Source: Bombella pluederhausensis (GTDB taxonomy: Bacteria; Pseudomonadota; Alphaproteobacteria; Acetobacterales; Acetobacteraceae). From it: a stretch of 64,000 nucleotides of DNA. Made by a program: the position numbers and the translations under genes. The notes under the pieces were generated by a model, which was not told the DNA's origin, ran no database searches, and worked only from the letters and a program-made list of their open reading frames with translations. Positions 1 to 10,221 of this stretch are shown piece after piece (positions within the stretch are counted from its first letter, which is position 1; every line of letters starts with the position of its first letter). The stretch lies in the NCBI RefSeq assembly GCF_026385525.1, contig NZ_JANIDY010000001.1:947967-1011966 (forward strand). Reading direction: 5' to 3'.

Positions 1-1
1 G

Positions 2-475
2 GCTATCGACCACCGTATTATCCCTCCCTCACCTGGCCATACCGTGCAGCCACAGCCCAAGAAGGTGTCAGCCACACCTGTGGAGCCTGCCCACCCCGTG
101 CCGGCAGCCGCTACGGTACACCCTCAGCATGACATGACCACAACGGCGGCTGTGGATCATCACACCAGCCGCCCACGCATGCGTGATGCCAATGGCGAGA
201 CGGACCGGCAACTGGAGAGAAGTCTGGCCCTTCTTAGCGGTCAGGGGAGCAGTGGCACGCCCCGCCATCACGCTCATGCTCTGGATATCGACCATAAGAA
301 GGCACATCCCACCCCCGACCATACGCATGATGAACCTACCGAGGATGTTGTCTGGCATCCGGCCCAGCCGGGGGGGCATCGGGTCCGGGCTCATATGGGA
401 GGGATTCACACCGCCTCCGCCCCAGCAACAGGGGATCAGTCTTCTCTCCCGCCGCCCGTTCCTCTGACCAACTGA
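2..475 (+). CDS. ftsL: C-terminal part of an FtsL-like division protein (5' end outside window)
   Basis: The frame is open from the first bases of the window to a TGA at 473-475, so this is the 3' end of a gene that starts upstream. The visible ~157 residues are a hydrophilic tail rich in Pro, His and Ala with no membrane segment. The name rests on position only: in the dcw cluster the gene directly before ftsI is ftsL, a short bitopic protein whose membrane segment and coiled coil would lie upstream of base 1. A long disordered tail is unusual for FtsL, which is generally short. A different small envelope protein inserted before ftsI cannot be excluded. Confidence 0.5.
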   Translation, partial: AIDHRIIPPSPGHTVQPQPKKVSATPVEPAHPVPAAATVHPQHDMTTTAAVDHHTSRPRMRDANGETDRQLERSLALLSGQGSSGTPRHHAHALDIDHKKAHPTPDHTHDEPTEDVVWHPAQPGGHRVRAHMGGIHTASAPATGDQSSLPPPVPLTN

Positions 476-530
476 GCCAGAGGCGGGTCTTGCGCCCGTT
501 CACGTCTCATACCTGCCGAGCCTACGCCCC

Positions 531-2486
531 ATGGCCTCCCGACCGTCCCGAAAGACTGACCAGACCCGCCAGAAAACCTCATCTGGTGGGAAGACAGGAC
601 GCCGTTTCATCCTGATCCGTCTTCTGGACTATATCCGGAAATGGTGGGCAGACCGCCGGGAAAATCCCCTTAGCTGGCTGGAGAAAAGCCAGAACAGGCT
701 CATCTATCTCGGCATGGGCTTCCTGTTCCTGTATGGCGGCGTGGCCGTAAAGGCGCTCTTTGCCACCATACTGGCTCCCATGGCCCCGCTGCCCAACCAG
801 ATTGGCAATTCCATACCGGAAATCCCCCATCCGGACCCCAAAGCCATGGCGGGCAATGGCTTCGTGCTGCCCAACATCAAGCGGGCCAGCATTGTGGACC
901 GCAACGGCCAGCCGCTGGCCCTCTCCCTGCCCATTGTGCAGGTCTATGCCAACCCCATGGAAATCATTGAGCCGGAAGATGTGGCCAAGAAGCTCCGCAC
1001 GATCCTGCCCAATCTCAACATAGAAGAAACTGTCCGCCGGCTGAAACAGAAGAAACAGTTCGTCTATATCGCCCGCAATATTGCCCCCACGGATGAACTT
1101 GCCATCAACAATCTGGGCATTCCCGGCCTCTATTTTGAAAATGGTGAACAGCGCCATTATCCACTGGGCAATGTGGCCGCCCAAATTCTCGGCAGCGTAG
1201 ATATCGACAATCACGGCATTGCGGGCGTGGAGAAATTCTTTAACCAGCGCCTGCTGGAGGACCATACCCCACTCCGTCTTTCCATTGATGCCCGTGTGCA
1301 GGCCGCCATCCGTGATGAACTGAATGACGCCAAGACCCGCTTCCGGGCCATTGGTGCCTCTGCCATCCTGATGGATGTCCATACCGGGGAAATTCTGGCC
1401 ATGGTCAGCCTACCTGACTATGACGCCAACAACTTCGCTCATGCCGCTGACGACGCCCGCTTCAACCGTGCCGTGACAGGCATGTATGAACCCGGCTCGA
1501 CCTTCAAGCTCCAGACGGCGGCTATGGCCCTCCAGCTGGGCGTGGCGCACCCGTGGGACCAGTTTTCAACCATCCCCATCCATGTCGGCCGCTTCACGAT
1601 TTCCGACCTCAAGACAGATCACTTCGCCCCATGGCTGGCTCTGCCTTCAGTCATGGCCTATTCATCCAACCCCGCCTCGGCTCACATTGCGCTGGATGTC
1701 GGGCGGCAGCGCCAACATGACTGGCTGAAGAATATGGGGTTTCTGGATCGTGTTCCTGTAGAGCTCCCCGAAGCAGGACGCCCTCTGGTCCCTTCTCTTA
1801 AAAACTGGGGGGAAACCACAGTCATGACGGTCGGCTTTGGTCATGGTGTGGCAGAATCCCCTCTCGCCATCGTCCGGGGAACGGCCTGTACGGGTAACGG
1901 GGGCTATCTGGTCACCCCCACCCTTCTGGCCCGTGATCATCTCAATGATGATGTCGTCATGGCAGAGGAACAAAAGGGACCGCATCTCATTTCTGCTGAA
2001 AATTCCAGCCTGTTGCGGCGCATCCTGCGGCTTGTCGTCACCAAAGGGATCGGCAAGAAGGCCGAAAGCCCCGGCTATCTCGTGGGAGGAAAGACAGGTA
2101 CGGCAGAAAAGATCGGTGCCCATGGTGGTTATCTGAAACATGTCAACATCACAGCTTTTACAGGCATGTTCCCCATGAACGACCCAAAATATGCCCTCTA
2201 TGTCATGCTGGACGCCCCTCAGGGGACAGCAGAAACACACGGCTGGACCACGGCCGGATGGATTGCTGCCCCGACTTTCTCCCGTATCGTGACACGCACA
2301 GCCCCTATGCTGGGGCTATTCCCTCTGGAACCCGCCAAAGCCCAGCAGATTGATGAACAGCTGGCCCTGTCACTTTCACCACCCGTGCCGCCCGGTGTCC
2401 ACCGCCCGCTCGGCCCCGGCAATGACCCCGGCGCTGCCACCGTCAACCGTCTGGCCGCCAAGCATGGCGCCCATCACGCCCGCTGA
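531..2486 (+). CDS. ftsI: Penicillin-binding protein 3 / FtsI, septal peptidoglycan transpeptidase
   Basis: Class B penicillin-binding protein (651 aa) that cross-links septal peptidoglycan in the divisome, partnered by FtsW. A basic N-terminal cytoplasmic stretch precedes one membrane segment at about residues 57-85. The PBP dimerisation domain follows, then the transpeptidase domain with all three active-site motifs: STFK (nucleophile S323, K326), SSN (378-380) and KTGT (521-524). Length is slightly above the usual ~580-600 aa because of the N- and C-terminal extensions. It lies just after the ftsL-like gene and before murE, the standard dcw order. The ATG at 531 is the first start that covers the basic region and membrane anchor. 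Confidence 0.96.
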   Translation: MASRPSRKTDQTRQKTSSGGKTGRRFILIRLLDYIRKWWADRRENPLSWLEKSQNRLIYLGMGFLFLYGGVAVKALFATILAPMAPLPNQIGNSIPEIPHPDPKAMAGNGFVLPNIKRASIVDRNGQPLALSLPIVQVYANPMEIIEPEDVAKKLRTILPNLNIEETVRRLKQKKQFVYIARNIAPTDELAINNLGIPGLYFENGEQRHYPLGNVAAQILGSVDIDNHGIAGVEKFFNQRLLEDHTPLRLSIDARVQAAIRDELNDAKTRFRAIGASAILMDVHTGEILAMVSLPDYDANNFAHAADDARFNRAVTGMYEPGSTFKLQTAAMALQLGVAHPWDQFSTIPIHVGRFTISDLKTDHFAPWLALPSVMAYSSNPASAHIALDVGRQRQHDWLKNMGFLDRVPVELPEAGRPLVPSLKNWGETTVMTVGFGHGVAESPLAIVRGTACTGNGGYLVTPTLLARDHLNDDVVMAEEQKGPHLISAENSSLLRRILRLVVTKGIGKKAESPGYLVGGKTGTAEKIGAHGGYLKHVNITAFTGMFPMNDPKYALYVMLDAPQGTAETHGWTTAGWIAAPTFSRIVTRTAPMLGLFPLEPAKAQQIDEQLALSLSPPVPPGVHRPLGPGNDPGAATVNRLAAKHGAHHAR

Positions 2487-2526
2487 CGCTGATTCTGTTA
2501 CCGCTCCCATCATGAAGGCATCTCCC

Positions 2527-4014
2527 ATGAAACTCTCCTCCCTGCTCCATCATCATGGCCTTTCCAGAGAGCTCATCAAAGACCCGGAGATTTCCAGCAT
2601 CACTGCTGACAGCCGGAAGGCAGGAGCAGGTAGCCTTTTCGTAGCCCTGAAAGGAACAAAACAGGATGGGCGCCATTTCATTCCCTTAGCCATTGCCCAA
2701 GGGGCGGCGGCCATCGTACTGGCCGCCTCACCAGATGAACATTATCCCACAGAACAGAGTGAAAACGGCCACACAGCCCTCATCATCACCCTGCCCGACC
2801 CTGCCCGTTTCCTCGCCCGGTCTGCGGCCCTGCTGGCTGGTCCACAGCCGGACCACATCGCCGCCATCACCGGCACAAACGGCAAGAGCAGCACGGCAGA
2901 CTTCCTCCGTCAGCTTCACCAGCTCCGTCACGAGAAAGCAGCAAGCCTCGGTACTCTAGGGCTCATCAGCGATGTGGACCTGCCTCCTCTGCCGTCCCTG
3001 ACTACACCCGATGCCGTTACCCTTGCGGACACGCTTGCCGCCCTCAAGGCAAAAGGTATCAACCATGTCGCACTGGAAGCCTCGTCACATGGGCTTCAAC
3101 AGCACCGGCTGGATGGTGTTGCCATCACGGCGGCAGCGTTCTCCAACCTCACACGGGACCATCTGGATTATCATCACACGCTGGAAGCCTACCGACAGGC
3201 CAAGCTGCACCTGTTTGACGACCTGCTTCCCGAAGGAGGCCGGGCCGTCATCAACAGCGACATGGATGGCGAAAGCTACAAGGCCCTTCATGAAATCGCC
3301 ATACGCCGCAGGCTGAACCTCCGCACGGTTGGCACGACAGGCAAAACCATCCGCATTCTGGAGGCCACACCTACCCCGCAGGGCATGGACCTAACGCTGG
3401 AACTTCATGGTCTTACCCTGCCGCCGCTTCACTTCCCACTGCCGGGCCGTTTTCAGGCCGAGAATGCCCTTCTGGCAGCCGCTCTTTGCTGGGATGACGA
3501 CAAGGACGCTGAATCAGTCATCGCCCTGCTGCCGCACCTGAAAGGCGTACCGGGCCGCTGCGAGCCTGTCGCCCATCTGCCGAACGGGGCCTGCGCTTAT
3601 GTGGATTATGCCCACACACCCGACGCTCTGGAACATGTGCTGCTCAGCCTGCGGCCTCATGCCAGCGGCCGACTGGTCGTTGTCTTCGGTGCAGGCGGAG
3701 ATCGTGACAGGGGCAAACGCCCCCTCATGGGGCAGATTGCCGCCCATCTCGCTGATGAAGTCATCATCACCGATGACAATCCCCGCAGTGAAGACCCTGC
3801 CTCCATCCGGGCTGAAATCCTTGCCACAGCACCGCAGGCAAAAGAGATCGGCGACCGTAAAGAAGCCATCCGTACGGCTCTTGCAGGGCTGAAAGAAGGC
3901 GATGTTCTGCTCATCGCCGGGAAGGGGCATGAAACAAGCCAGATCATCAAGGGCGAGACGCATCCTTTCGATGACCGTACCATCACTGCCACACTCGCAA
4001 AGGAGCTTGCCTGA
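2527..4014 (+). CDS. murE: UDP-MurNAc-tripeptide synthetase (meso-diaminopimelate-adding)
   Basis: Adds meso-diaminopimelate to UDP-MurNAc-L-Ala-D-Glu in the cytoplasm. From the ATG at 2527 the protein is 495 aa, the usual MurE size. The ATP loop GTNGKSS is at residues 116-122. The DNPR motif at 417-420 is the established signature of diaminopimelate rather than lysine specificity. The frame is open back into ftsI; 2527 is preferred because an AAGG lies 8 bases upstream and the protein then begins like other MurE proteins. An ATG at 2512 is the alternative. The stop overlaps the murF start (TGATG). Confidence 0.95.
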   Translation: MKLSSLLHHHGLSRELIKDPEISSITADSRKAGAGSLFVALKGTKQDGRHFIPLAIAQGAAAIVLAASPDEHYPTEQSENGHTALIITLPDPARFLARSAALLAGPQPDHIAAITGTNGKSSTADFLRQLHQLRHEKAASLGTLGLISDVDLPPLPSLTTPDAVTLADTLAALKAKGINHVALEASSHGLQQHRLDGVAITAAAFSNLTRDHLDYHHTLEAYRQAKLHLFDDLLPEGGRAVINSDMDGESYKALHEIAIRRRLNLRTVGTTGKTIRILEATPTPQGMDLTLELHGLTLPPLHFPLPGRFQAENALLAAALCWDDDKDAESVIALLPHLKGVPGRCEPVAHLPNGACAYVDYAHTPDALEHVLLSLRPHASGRLVVVFGAGGDRDRGKRPLMGQIAAHLADEVIITDDNPRSEDPASIRAEILATAPQAKEIGDRKEAIRTALAGLKEGDVLLIAGKGHETSQIIKGETHPFDDRTITATLAKELA

Positions 4015-5423
4015 TGCCCACCAGCCTCTGGAACAGCAGGGAACTCCGTGACGCCACACAAGGAGAACTTTCCGGTGATGTGCAAGTGCATGGCGTCTGT
4101 ATCGACACACGTATCCTACAGCCCAGCGATCTTTTCATTGCCCTGATCGGCTATAATTCAGACGGGCACCGTTATCTGCGACAGGCATTAGAGGCCGGAG
4201 CCAGCTGCGTTATGGCTCATGATGAGGCCGCTATTGCCGAAGCGGACCTAACAGATGATCCCCGCCTGCTGAAAGTCACCGACACCATGCAGGCACTGGA
4301 GGCTCTGGGGCGTTATCGGCGGTCACAGTTTCAGGGCAAGGTCATCGCCATTACGGGAAGCGTGGGAAAGACAACCACCAAGAACATGCTAGCTACGGCC
4401 CTTGCGCCTTATGGCAGGGTCCATGCCTCCGTGGCCTCCTTCAACAACCATTGGGGTGTCCCGCTGACCCTCGCCCGCCTGCCGAAAGAGGCCGACTTCT
4501 GCATCAGTGAAGTGGGCATGAACCATCCCGGTGAGATCGCTCCACTGGCAGCCCAGATACGCCCGGATATCGGCGTCATCTCCACCATTGGCAACGCTCA
4601 TCTGGGCCATATGGGCAGCATTGACGCCATTGCCGAAGAAAAAGCCGCCTTGTTTGCTGCGCTTCCTTCATCAGGCATTGCCCTCTGCCCGGAAGGTTCA
4701 CAGGGCCTTGCCCGTCTGACAGATGCCCTGCCTGCTGACGTGCCCCTCTGGCAGGTAGGCACGACAGAAAAAGCAATCATCCAGCTGACGCAGCTTGCCT
4801 GCACGGCGGAAGGCAGTCACTTCCATCTAGCCACACCACAGGGGGAAACGGACGTACAGCTTACGGCCCCCGGCCCTCATCTGGCCCGCAATGCCGCTCT
4901 GGCCCTCGGTGCCATTGCCGCACTAGGGCTTTCCCCACAGGCAGGCGCCGAAGCCCTGCATCCTTTCCTTCCCGAAGCAGGACGGGGTCAACAACGCCTG
5001 TTGCCCGGCAATGTCACCCTGCTGGATGAAAGCTACAATGCTTCCGGCCCCAGCATATGCGCCGCCATCGAGACGCTGGCCCTCATGCCTGCAACCCGCC
5101 ATATTGCCGCTCTGGGCGACATTAGAGAACTGGGCGAGTTTGCTGATGCCGAACATCGTGCTTTAGCCAAGCCGTTAATAAAGCATGACATTCTAACATT
5201 CTGCTGTGGTTCGCATATGAAAGCCCTTTACGAGGCCCTGCCACCTTCCTTACAGGGAGGGTATGCTGAAACTTCAGTCCAGCTTGCTTCCCTGCTGCGC
5301 CCTGCCCTGAAAAAGGGAGATGTCCTGCTTGTGAAAGGAAGTCTGGGCAGTAACATGCGCGCCCTCATTGCTCTACTGGAGCAGCCCGTACCCACAACAC
5401 AACACGCCCCAGAGTCCGCCTGA
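4014..5423 (+). CDS. murF: UDP-MurNAc-pentapeptide synthetase (D-Ala-D-Ala ligating)
   Basis: Ligates D-Ala-D-Ala, made by Ddl, to the UDP-MurNAc-tripeptide, giving the complete pentapeptide precursor. The Mur ligase ATP loop GSVGKTT is at residues 115-121, followed by the conserved [11 protein letters not shown] and [10 protein letters not shown] stretches and a C-terminal domain with [11 protein letters not shown]. The length of 469 aa is typical. Its start shares a base with the murE stop (TGATG) and its stop overlaps the mraY start in the same way, so translation is probably coupled along the operon. Confidence 0.96.
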   Translation: MPTSLWNSRELRDATQGELSGDVQVHGVCIDTRILQPSDLFIALIGYNSDGHRYLRQALEAGASCVMAHDEAAIAEADLTDDPRLLKVTDTMQALEALGRYRRSQFQGKVIAITGSVGKTTTKNMLATALAPYGRVHASVASFNNHWGVPLTLARLPKEADFCISEVGMNHPGEIAPLAAQIRPDIGVISTIGNAHLGHMGSIDAIAEEKAALFAALPSSGIALCPEGSQGLARLTDALPADVPLWQVGTTEKAIIQLTQLACTAEGSHFHLATPQGETDVQLTAPGPHLARNAALALGAIAALGLSPQAGAEALHPFLPEAGRGQQRLLPGNVTLLDESYNASGPSICAAIETLALMPATRHIAALGDIRELGEFADAEHRALAKPLIKHDILTFCCGSHMKALYEALPPSLQGGYAETSVQLASLLRPALKKGDVLLVKGSLGSNMRALIALLEQPVPTTQHAPESA

Positions 5424-6514
5424 TGCTCTTTAACCTCCTTGCTGCACCTTCTTCCTCTCACGGCGGCCTTCTCAATCTGCTGCATTACATGACCTTCCGG
5501 GCCGGATGTGCCTGCCTGACAGCACTGGTCATCTCCCTGCTGCTCGGCAAGCCCTTCATTGCCCAGCTCAAACGCATCCAGCGACAAGGTCAGCCCATCC
5601 GTGCCCTCGGGCCGGAACGGCACATACTGGAGAAAGCCGGTACCCCCACCATGGGCGGCGGCCTCATCCTGTTCTCCCTCACGCTTTCCACCCTTCTCTG
5701 GGCCGATCTGTATGACGGGTTCGTCTGGGCTGTCCTGCTGACAACGCTGGGCTTCGGGGCTATCGGCTTTGCAGATGACTATCTCAAACTGGCCAAGGGT
5801 AACAGTAAAGGCGTCTCCAAGAAAATCAGACTGGGTGGAGAATTCCTGATTTCCTGCCTTGCCGGTATCGCCATGGAAGCCCTGACACCGCCTGACCTGC
5901 GCAATGCCGTGGCCTTTCCCTTTGCCAAGACATTCGTGCTGCATCTCGGCTATGTCTTCCCGCTCTTTGCGATGGTGACCATCACGGGCTTCGGCAATGC
6001 CGTGAACCTGACGGACGGGCTGGATGGGCTGGCCACTGTACCCTCCATCATTGCGGCCCTCGTCTTCGCCCTGATTGCCTATCTGGTCGGCAACCATGTG
6101 TTTGCGGATTACCTCCAGCTCCATCACGTCCCCGGTACCGGAGAACTGAGCATCTTCTGTGCTGCGTTGATCGGGGCCGGGCTGGGCTTTCTCTGGTTCA
6201 ATGCACCACCGGCAGAAGTCTTCATGGGGGATACCGGGTCTCTGGCACTGGGTGGAGCACTGGGTGCCGTGGCGGTCGCCGTAAAGCATGAACTGGTCCT
6301 CTGCCTCGTTGGCGGGCTGTTCGTGGTGGAAACCATTTCCGTCATCATTCAGGTCTTCTGGTTCCGCCGCACGGGGAAGCGCATCTTCCTCATGGCCCCG
6401 CTGCATCATCATTTTGAAAAGAAAGGCTGGCAGGAACCGAAAATTGTCGTCCGCTTCTGGATTGTTGCCATCATTCTGGGGCTGTGTGGTCTCGCCACAC
6501 TGAAGCTACGCTAA
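5423..6514 (+). CDS. mraY: Phospho-MurNAc-pentapeptide transferase (lipid I synthase)
   Basis: Integral membrane enzyme that moves phospho-MurNAc-pentapeptide to undecaprenyl phosphate, forming lipid I on the inner face of the membrane. The 363-aa protein has about ten hydrophobic segments. Family motifs are present: PTMGGG near 75-80, the acidic ADDY at 117-120, [10 protein letters not shown] in the middle and [11 protein letters not shown] further on, followed by the histidine-rich PLHHHFE loop. Overlaps of TGATG and TAATG with murF and murD point to one transcript. Confidence 0.97.
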   Translation: MLFNLLAAPSSSHGGLLNLLHYMTFRAGCACLTALVISLLLGKPFIAQLKRIQRQGQPIRALGPERHILEKAGTPTMGGGLILFSLTLSTLLWADLYDGFVWAVLLTTLGFGAIGFADDYLKLAKGNSKGVSKKIRLGGEFLISCLAGIAMEALTPPDLRNAVAFPFAKTFVLHLGYVFPLFAMVTITGFGNAVNLTDGLDGLATVPSIIAALVFALIAYLVGNHVFADYLQLHHVPGTGELSIFCAALIGAGLGFLWFNAPPAEVFMGDTGSLALGGALGAVAVAVKHELVLCLVGGLFVVETISVIIQVFWFRRTGKRIFLMAPLHHHFEKKGWQEPKIVVRFWIVAIILGLCGLATLKLR

Positions 6515-7869
6515 TGACCACCGCATCCTCTCTCTCCTCCCTCACATGGCCTGCCACACTGCTGGCAGGTCGGCGCTATGCTGTATGCGGTCTGGGACGT
6601 AATGGTGCGGCTGTCGTGCAGGCCCTGTTAAATCTGGGCGCAACGGTTCAGGCATGGGACGACAACAAACCAGAACTCCCTGAACCTCTTTCCACTCATC
6701 CACGCCTGACCCTTGCACCACTTGTCGATCTCTCGGGCATGGATGCCCTGATCCTCTCGCCCGGCATTCCTCATCACCTGCCCAAACCACACCCCACAGC
6801 CCTGTTGGCGCAGGAACAACATGTCCCCATCCTCTCGGATGCAGAACTGCTCTGGCAGGTCGTACGTAAAGCAGGTTCAAAGGCACGCTTCGTCTCCATT
6901 ACGGGAACAAACGGCAAGTCAACCACCACGGCCCTGTTGACCCATATTCTCACACAGGCCGGTATTCCTGCCTGCTGTGGTGGCAATTTCGGTACAGCCT
7001 CTCTTGCCCTGCCTGCTCTGGGAGATGATGGCGTCTATATCGTCGAAATGTCCTCCTACATGCTGGAACGGCTGAAGGACTATCACGCCTGTGCCGCTGC
7101 CCTACTCAATCTGACACCGGACCATCTGGACCGGCACGGCTCCATGCAGGGCTATCTTGATGCCAAAGCGCATGTTTTTGACAATATGACACAAGATGAT
7201 CTCGCCATTCTGGGCGAAGATGCCTCATGGACGAAAGCCCTGCGCCAGCGACTAACAGAACAGGGTGTGACCGTACGAACCCTTGCCATCACGCAGGCCG
7301 TGCCAGAAACGGAAGCACCATTTTTACCGGGGCAGCATAACGCCCAAAATATCGAAACCTGCCGGGCCATCGCCCGTCATCTTGGCCTGACGGAAGATCA
7401 GATCGCTGCGGGAATCAGAAGTTTCACCGGGCTGGATCATCGCCTTCAGCTCGTGGCGCAGGCTGATGGAATCAGCTTTATCAACGACAGCAAGGCCACC
7501 AATGCCGAGGCCAGCTTTCATGCGCTCCGGGCCTTTCCCAAAAGCCTATGGATCGCCGGGGGAACCGCTAAGGAAGGCGGCATAGCCAGCCTCGCACCGC
7601 TTTTCAGCCATGTACGCCGGGCCTTTCTCATCGGGCGGGATGCGCCACTTCTGGCTGAAACGCTGGCGGCCCATGATGTTTCTTTCGAGATGAGCGAAAC
7701 GCTGGAACAAGCCACTCAGGCCGCATGGGATTTCGCCCGGACGCAGGAAGCCCTGCCTATCCTACTCTCCCCGGCCTGTGCCAGTTTTGACCAGTTCCGC
7801 AATTTTGAAGAACGAGGCACGGCCTTTGCAACACTGGCCCGCCGCCTCTGTGCGGAGGTACCCTGCTGA
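6514..7869 (+). CDS. murD: UDP-MurNAc-L-alanine:D-glutamate ligase
   Basis: Adds D-glutamate to UDP-MurNAc-L-Ala, the second peptide step. The ATG at 6514 overlaps the mraY stop (TAATG) and gives 451 aa, as usual for MurD; the open frame extends ten codons further into mraY but that part is not needed. The N-terminal Rossmann-like [10 protein letters not shown] near 22-31 and the ATP loop GTNGKST (131-137) are visible, along with [12 protein letters not shown] and NDSKATN motifs. The stop overlaps the ftsW ATG. Confidence 0.95.
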   Translation: MTTASSLSSLTWPATLLAGRRYAVCGLGRNGAAVVQALLNLGATVQAWDDNKPELPEPLSTHPRLTLAPLVDLSGMDALILSPGIPHHLPKPHPTALLAQEQHVPILSDAELLWQVVRKAGSKARFVSITGTNGKSTTTALLTHILTQAGIPACCGGNFGTASLALPALGDDGVYIVEMSSYMLERLKDYHACAAALLNLTPDHLDRHGSMQGYLDAKAHVFDNMTQDDLAILGEDASWTKALRQRLTEQGVTVRTLAITQAVPETEAPFLPGQHNAQNIETCRAIARHLGLTEDQIAAGIRSFTGLDHRLQLVAQADGISFINDSKATNAEASFHALRAFPKSLWIAGGTAKEGGIASLAPLFSHVRRAFLIGRDAPLLAETLAAHDVSFEMSETLEQATQAAWDFARTQEALPILLSPACASFDQFRNFEERGTAFATLARRLCAEVPC

Positions 7870-9074
7870 TGGCTTTTTCCGACCGTTCCGACAGTTCCGC
7901 CAAAGCCCAGTGGTGGCGTAGTCTCGACCATGTCAGCCTGAGCTGCGTGGGTATCCTGATTGCTCTGGGCTACATCCTCATGCTGGCTGCCAGCCCTGCC
8001 GTGGCACACCGTATCGGGGCCTCCCGGAACATGTTCATCCTCAAGCAGGTGGTCTTTCTGGCCCTTGCCGGTTCGGTCGTCATCATCACATCCCGGATGA
8101 GCCCCCGCATGATCGGGCGGATCGCCGTCATGGGCGGTATTGTGGCTCTGGGGGCCACCTTCATGACCCTTGTTCATGGCATGGAGATCAAGGGAGCCAG
8201 ACGCTGGATCGCTCTGCCACTCATGTCTGTTCAGCCCTCTGAGTTTCTAAAGCCCTGCTTCGCAGTCGTAACGGGCCTTCTGTTGAGCCTGCGCCATACG
8301 CTGAGGCTCTCCAATGGCTGGCGCTTTCCGGGACGGCTGGTAGCCTGTGGGGTCTATGTTGTCATTGCGGCGCTGCTGCAGGCACAGCCTGATATTGGGA
8401 TGCTGTCCGTCATCAGCATGGTATTCATTACCCAGCTTTTCATTGATGGTCTTCCCATCATCGTGTTCGGTATGCTGGTTTCGGCAGCTCTGGGTGCCTT
8501 CGGGGTAGCCTATCTGGTATTTGAGCATGTTCATTCCCGTGTGCAGCGCTTCCTGCATCCTGATGTAGGCGACCATTACCAGATTGATACCTCCATGCGG
8601 GCCTTCGGGAACGGAGGACTACTCGGCCGTGGCCCCGGTGAAGGCCGGGTGAAAGACCTTCTGCCCGATGCTCATGCTGACTTCGTCTTCTCCGTAGCCG
8701 GGGAGGAATATGGTTTCGTGATGTGCCTGTTCATCATCGCCGTTTTCACCGTACTGGTTTTCTCTACCCTCAACCGCCTGTTGGAGGAAAAGAATCCCTA
8801 CATCATTCTTTCAACCAGCGGGCTGATAACTGGGTTCGGGTTGCAGGCCTTTGTGAATATGGGGTCATCACTCCATCTGATCCCCACCAAAGGGATGACA
8901 TTACCGTTCATTTCCTACGGGGGCAGTTCAGCGCTTTCGGTTGCCCTGACCATTGGCATGGCACTCGCCCTGACCCGCCACCGCATACAACCGGGCCTGT
9001 TTACGCCGCCCCCTGCCTCTGCTGAAACAGCAACACGCCTGACCACATCATTCCAGAAAGGACACGACTCATGA
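7869..9074 (+). CDS. ftsW: Septal peptidoglycan glycosyltransferase FtsW (SEDS family)
   Basis: Multi-pass SEDS glycosyltransferase that polymerises lipid II at the septum together with FtsI. The 401-aa protein has about ten hydrophobic segments; conserved SEDS stretches include KGARRWI, VQPSEFLKP, GMLSVIS, GRGPGEGR and the terminal LPFISYGGSS. A soluble N-terminal tail of about 30 residues is present. The start overlaps murD by TGATG, and the stop overlaps the murG start by ATGA at 9071-9074. Confidence 0.96.
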   Translation: MAFSDRSDSSAKAQWWRSLDHVSLSCVGILIALGYILMLAASPAVAHRIGASRNMFILKQVVFLALAGSVVIITSRMSPRMIGRIAVMGGIVALGATFMTLVHGMEIKGARRWIALPLMSVQPSEFLKPCFAVVTGLLLSLRHTLRLSNGWRFPGRLVACGVYVVIAALLQAQPDIGMLSVISMVFITQLFIDGLPIIVFGMLVSAALGAFGVAYLVFEHVHSRVQRFLHPDVGDHYQIDTSMRAFGNGGLLGRGPGEGRVKDLLPDAHADFVFSVAGEEYGFVMCLFIIAVFTVLVFSTLNRLLEEKNPYIILSTSGLITGFGLQAFVNMGSSLHLIPTKGMTLPFISYGGSSALSVALTIGMALALTRHRIQPGLFTPPPASAETATRLTTSFQKGHDS

Positions 9075-10180
9075 CACATGCACCGATCGTCATTGCCGCC
9101 GGAGGTACGGGCGGACATTTCTTTCCTGCTGAAGCTCTGGGAGCCGAGCTATTGGAACGAGGCTACCCTGTCATTCTCATGACGGACGCCCGCAATGGTC
9201 GTGCCTCACAAGGTGTCTTTGCACGTAGCCCCCGTTATGTTCTCAATAGTAGCGGCGTGGCTGGTAAGAAACCGATCGACAAGCTCAAAGGCATAGGTCG
9301 GCTGCTCTGGAGCAGTCTGGGAGCCCGTCAGGTCATGGCCAGACATCAACCTGCCGCTGTGGTCGGCTTTGGCGGTTATCCATCCATTCCGCCCCTGCTC
9401 GGCAGCCGCCTGAATCTGGGCAGGAAACCCGCCCTCATCATTCATGAAGGCAATGCCATTCTTGGGCAGGCCAATGCCCTTCTGGCCCGTTTCGGCGATG
9501 CGATTGCCACATCCTACCCACGTGTCGCCCGTCTGCCAGTCGGAAAACATGTTGTGCAGACAGGTATGCCCGTCCGCCCTGCCATAGAGGCACTGGCCGA
9601 GACACCCTATAAAGCGCCAGAAACCTACAGTGATGCCCCCATCAACCTGCTCATCTGGGGTGGATCACTCGGTGCACAGATATTCAGTTCGGTCGTGCCG
9701 CAGGCTCTCTGCAACCTGCCACGGCATATCCGGCTTCGCCTGCAGGTCACCCAGCAGGTTCACGAAGATATGGTGCCTGTTATTTCCGGCATCTATCAGC
9801 AAGTCGGCATCAAAGCGACAGTCACCCCTTTCATTGACGATGTCGCCACAGAGCTGGACAAGGCGCATCTTGTCATCGGTCGTGCAGGTGGGTCTTCCGT
9901 AGCCGAGCTGGCCATGGTCGGGCGTCCATCCATTCTCGTACCGCTCCCCATTGCTGCTTCCGATGAGCAAAGCGTCAATGCTCAGGCTATGGAGCGGGTC
10001 GGCGGCGGATGGATGGTCCGTCAGCGTGATTTCTCCTCCGATGCGCTCTGCAAGCATCTGCTTCACCTGATCGATCACCCTGAAGAACTGGCTCATGCCG
10101 CCGAAGGGGCCCGTGCGCTCCAGCAACGTCATGCTGCCAAAAAACTCGCTGATCTGGTTGAAACGACCATCAAAGCCTGA
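9071..10180 (+). CDS. murG: Lipid II synthase (UDP-GlcNAc transferase)
   Basis: Peripheral membrane GT28 glycosyltransferase that adds GlcNAc to lipid I, giving lipid II. The N-terminal glycine loop GGTGGH is at residues 11-16, and a second conserved segment VGFGGYPS follows. The C-terminal donor-binding region carries WGGSLGA and [12 protein letters not shown]. The 369-aa length is normal. It overlaps ftsW by four bases; the next gene begins 41 bases after its stop. Confidence 0.96.
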   Translation: MTHAPIVIAAGGTGGHFFPAEALGAELLERGYPVILMTDARNGRASQGVFARSPRYVLNSSGVAGKKPIDKLKGIGRLLWSSLGARQVMARHQPAAVVGFGGYPSIPPLLGSRLNLGRKPALIIHEGNAILGQANALLARFGDAIATSYPRVARLPVGKHVVQTGMPVRPAIEALAETPYKAPETYSDAPINLLIWGGSLGAQIFSSVVPQALCNLPRHIRLRLQVTQQVHEDMVPVISGIYQQVGIKATVTPFIDDVATELDKAHLVIGRAGGSSVAELAMVGRPSILVPLPIAASDEQSVNAQAMERVGGGWMVRQRDFSSDALCKHLLHLIDHPEELAHAAEGARALQQRHAAKKLADLVETTIKA

Positions 10181-10221
10181 TTACCTGCCTTTTCCCTTCC
10201 CCTCTGCCGGAGCTCCCCCTG

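Noticed and set aside
5228..6412. A 394-codon open frame on the - strand across murF/mraY
   Set aside because: Antisense to mraY, whose motifs are unmistakable; the long frame is a by-product of GC-biased codon use.
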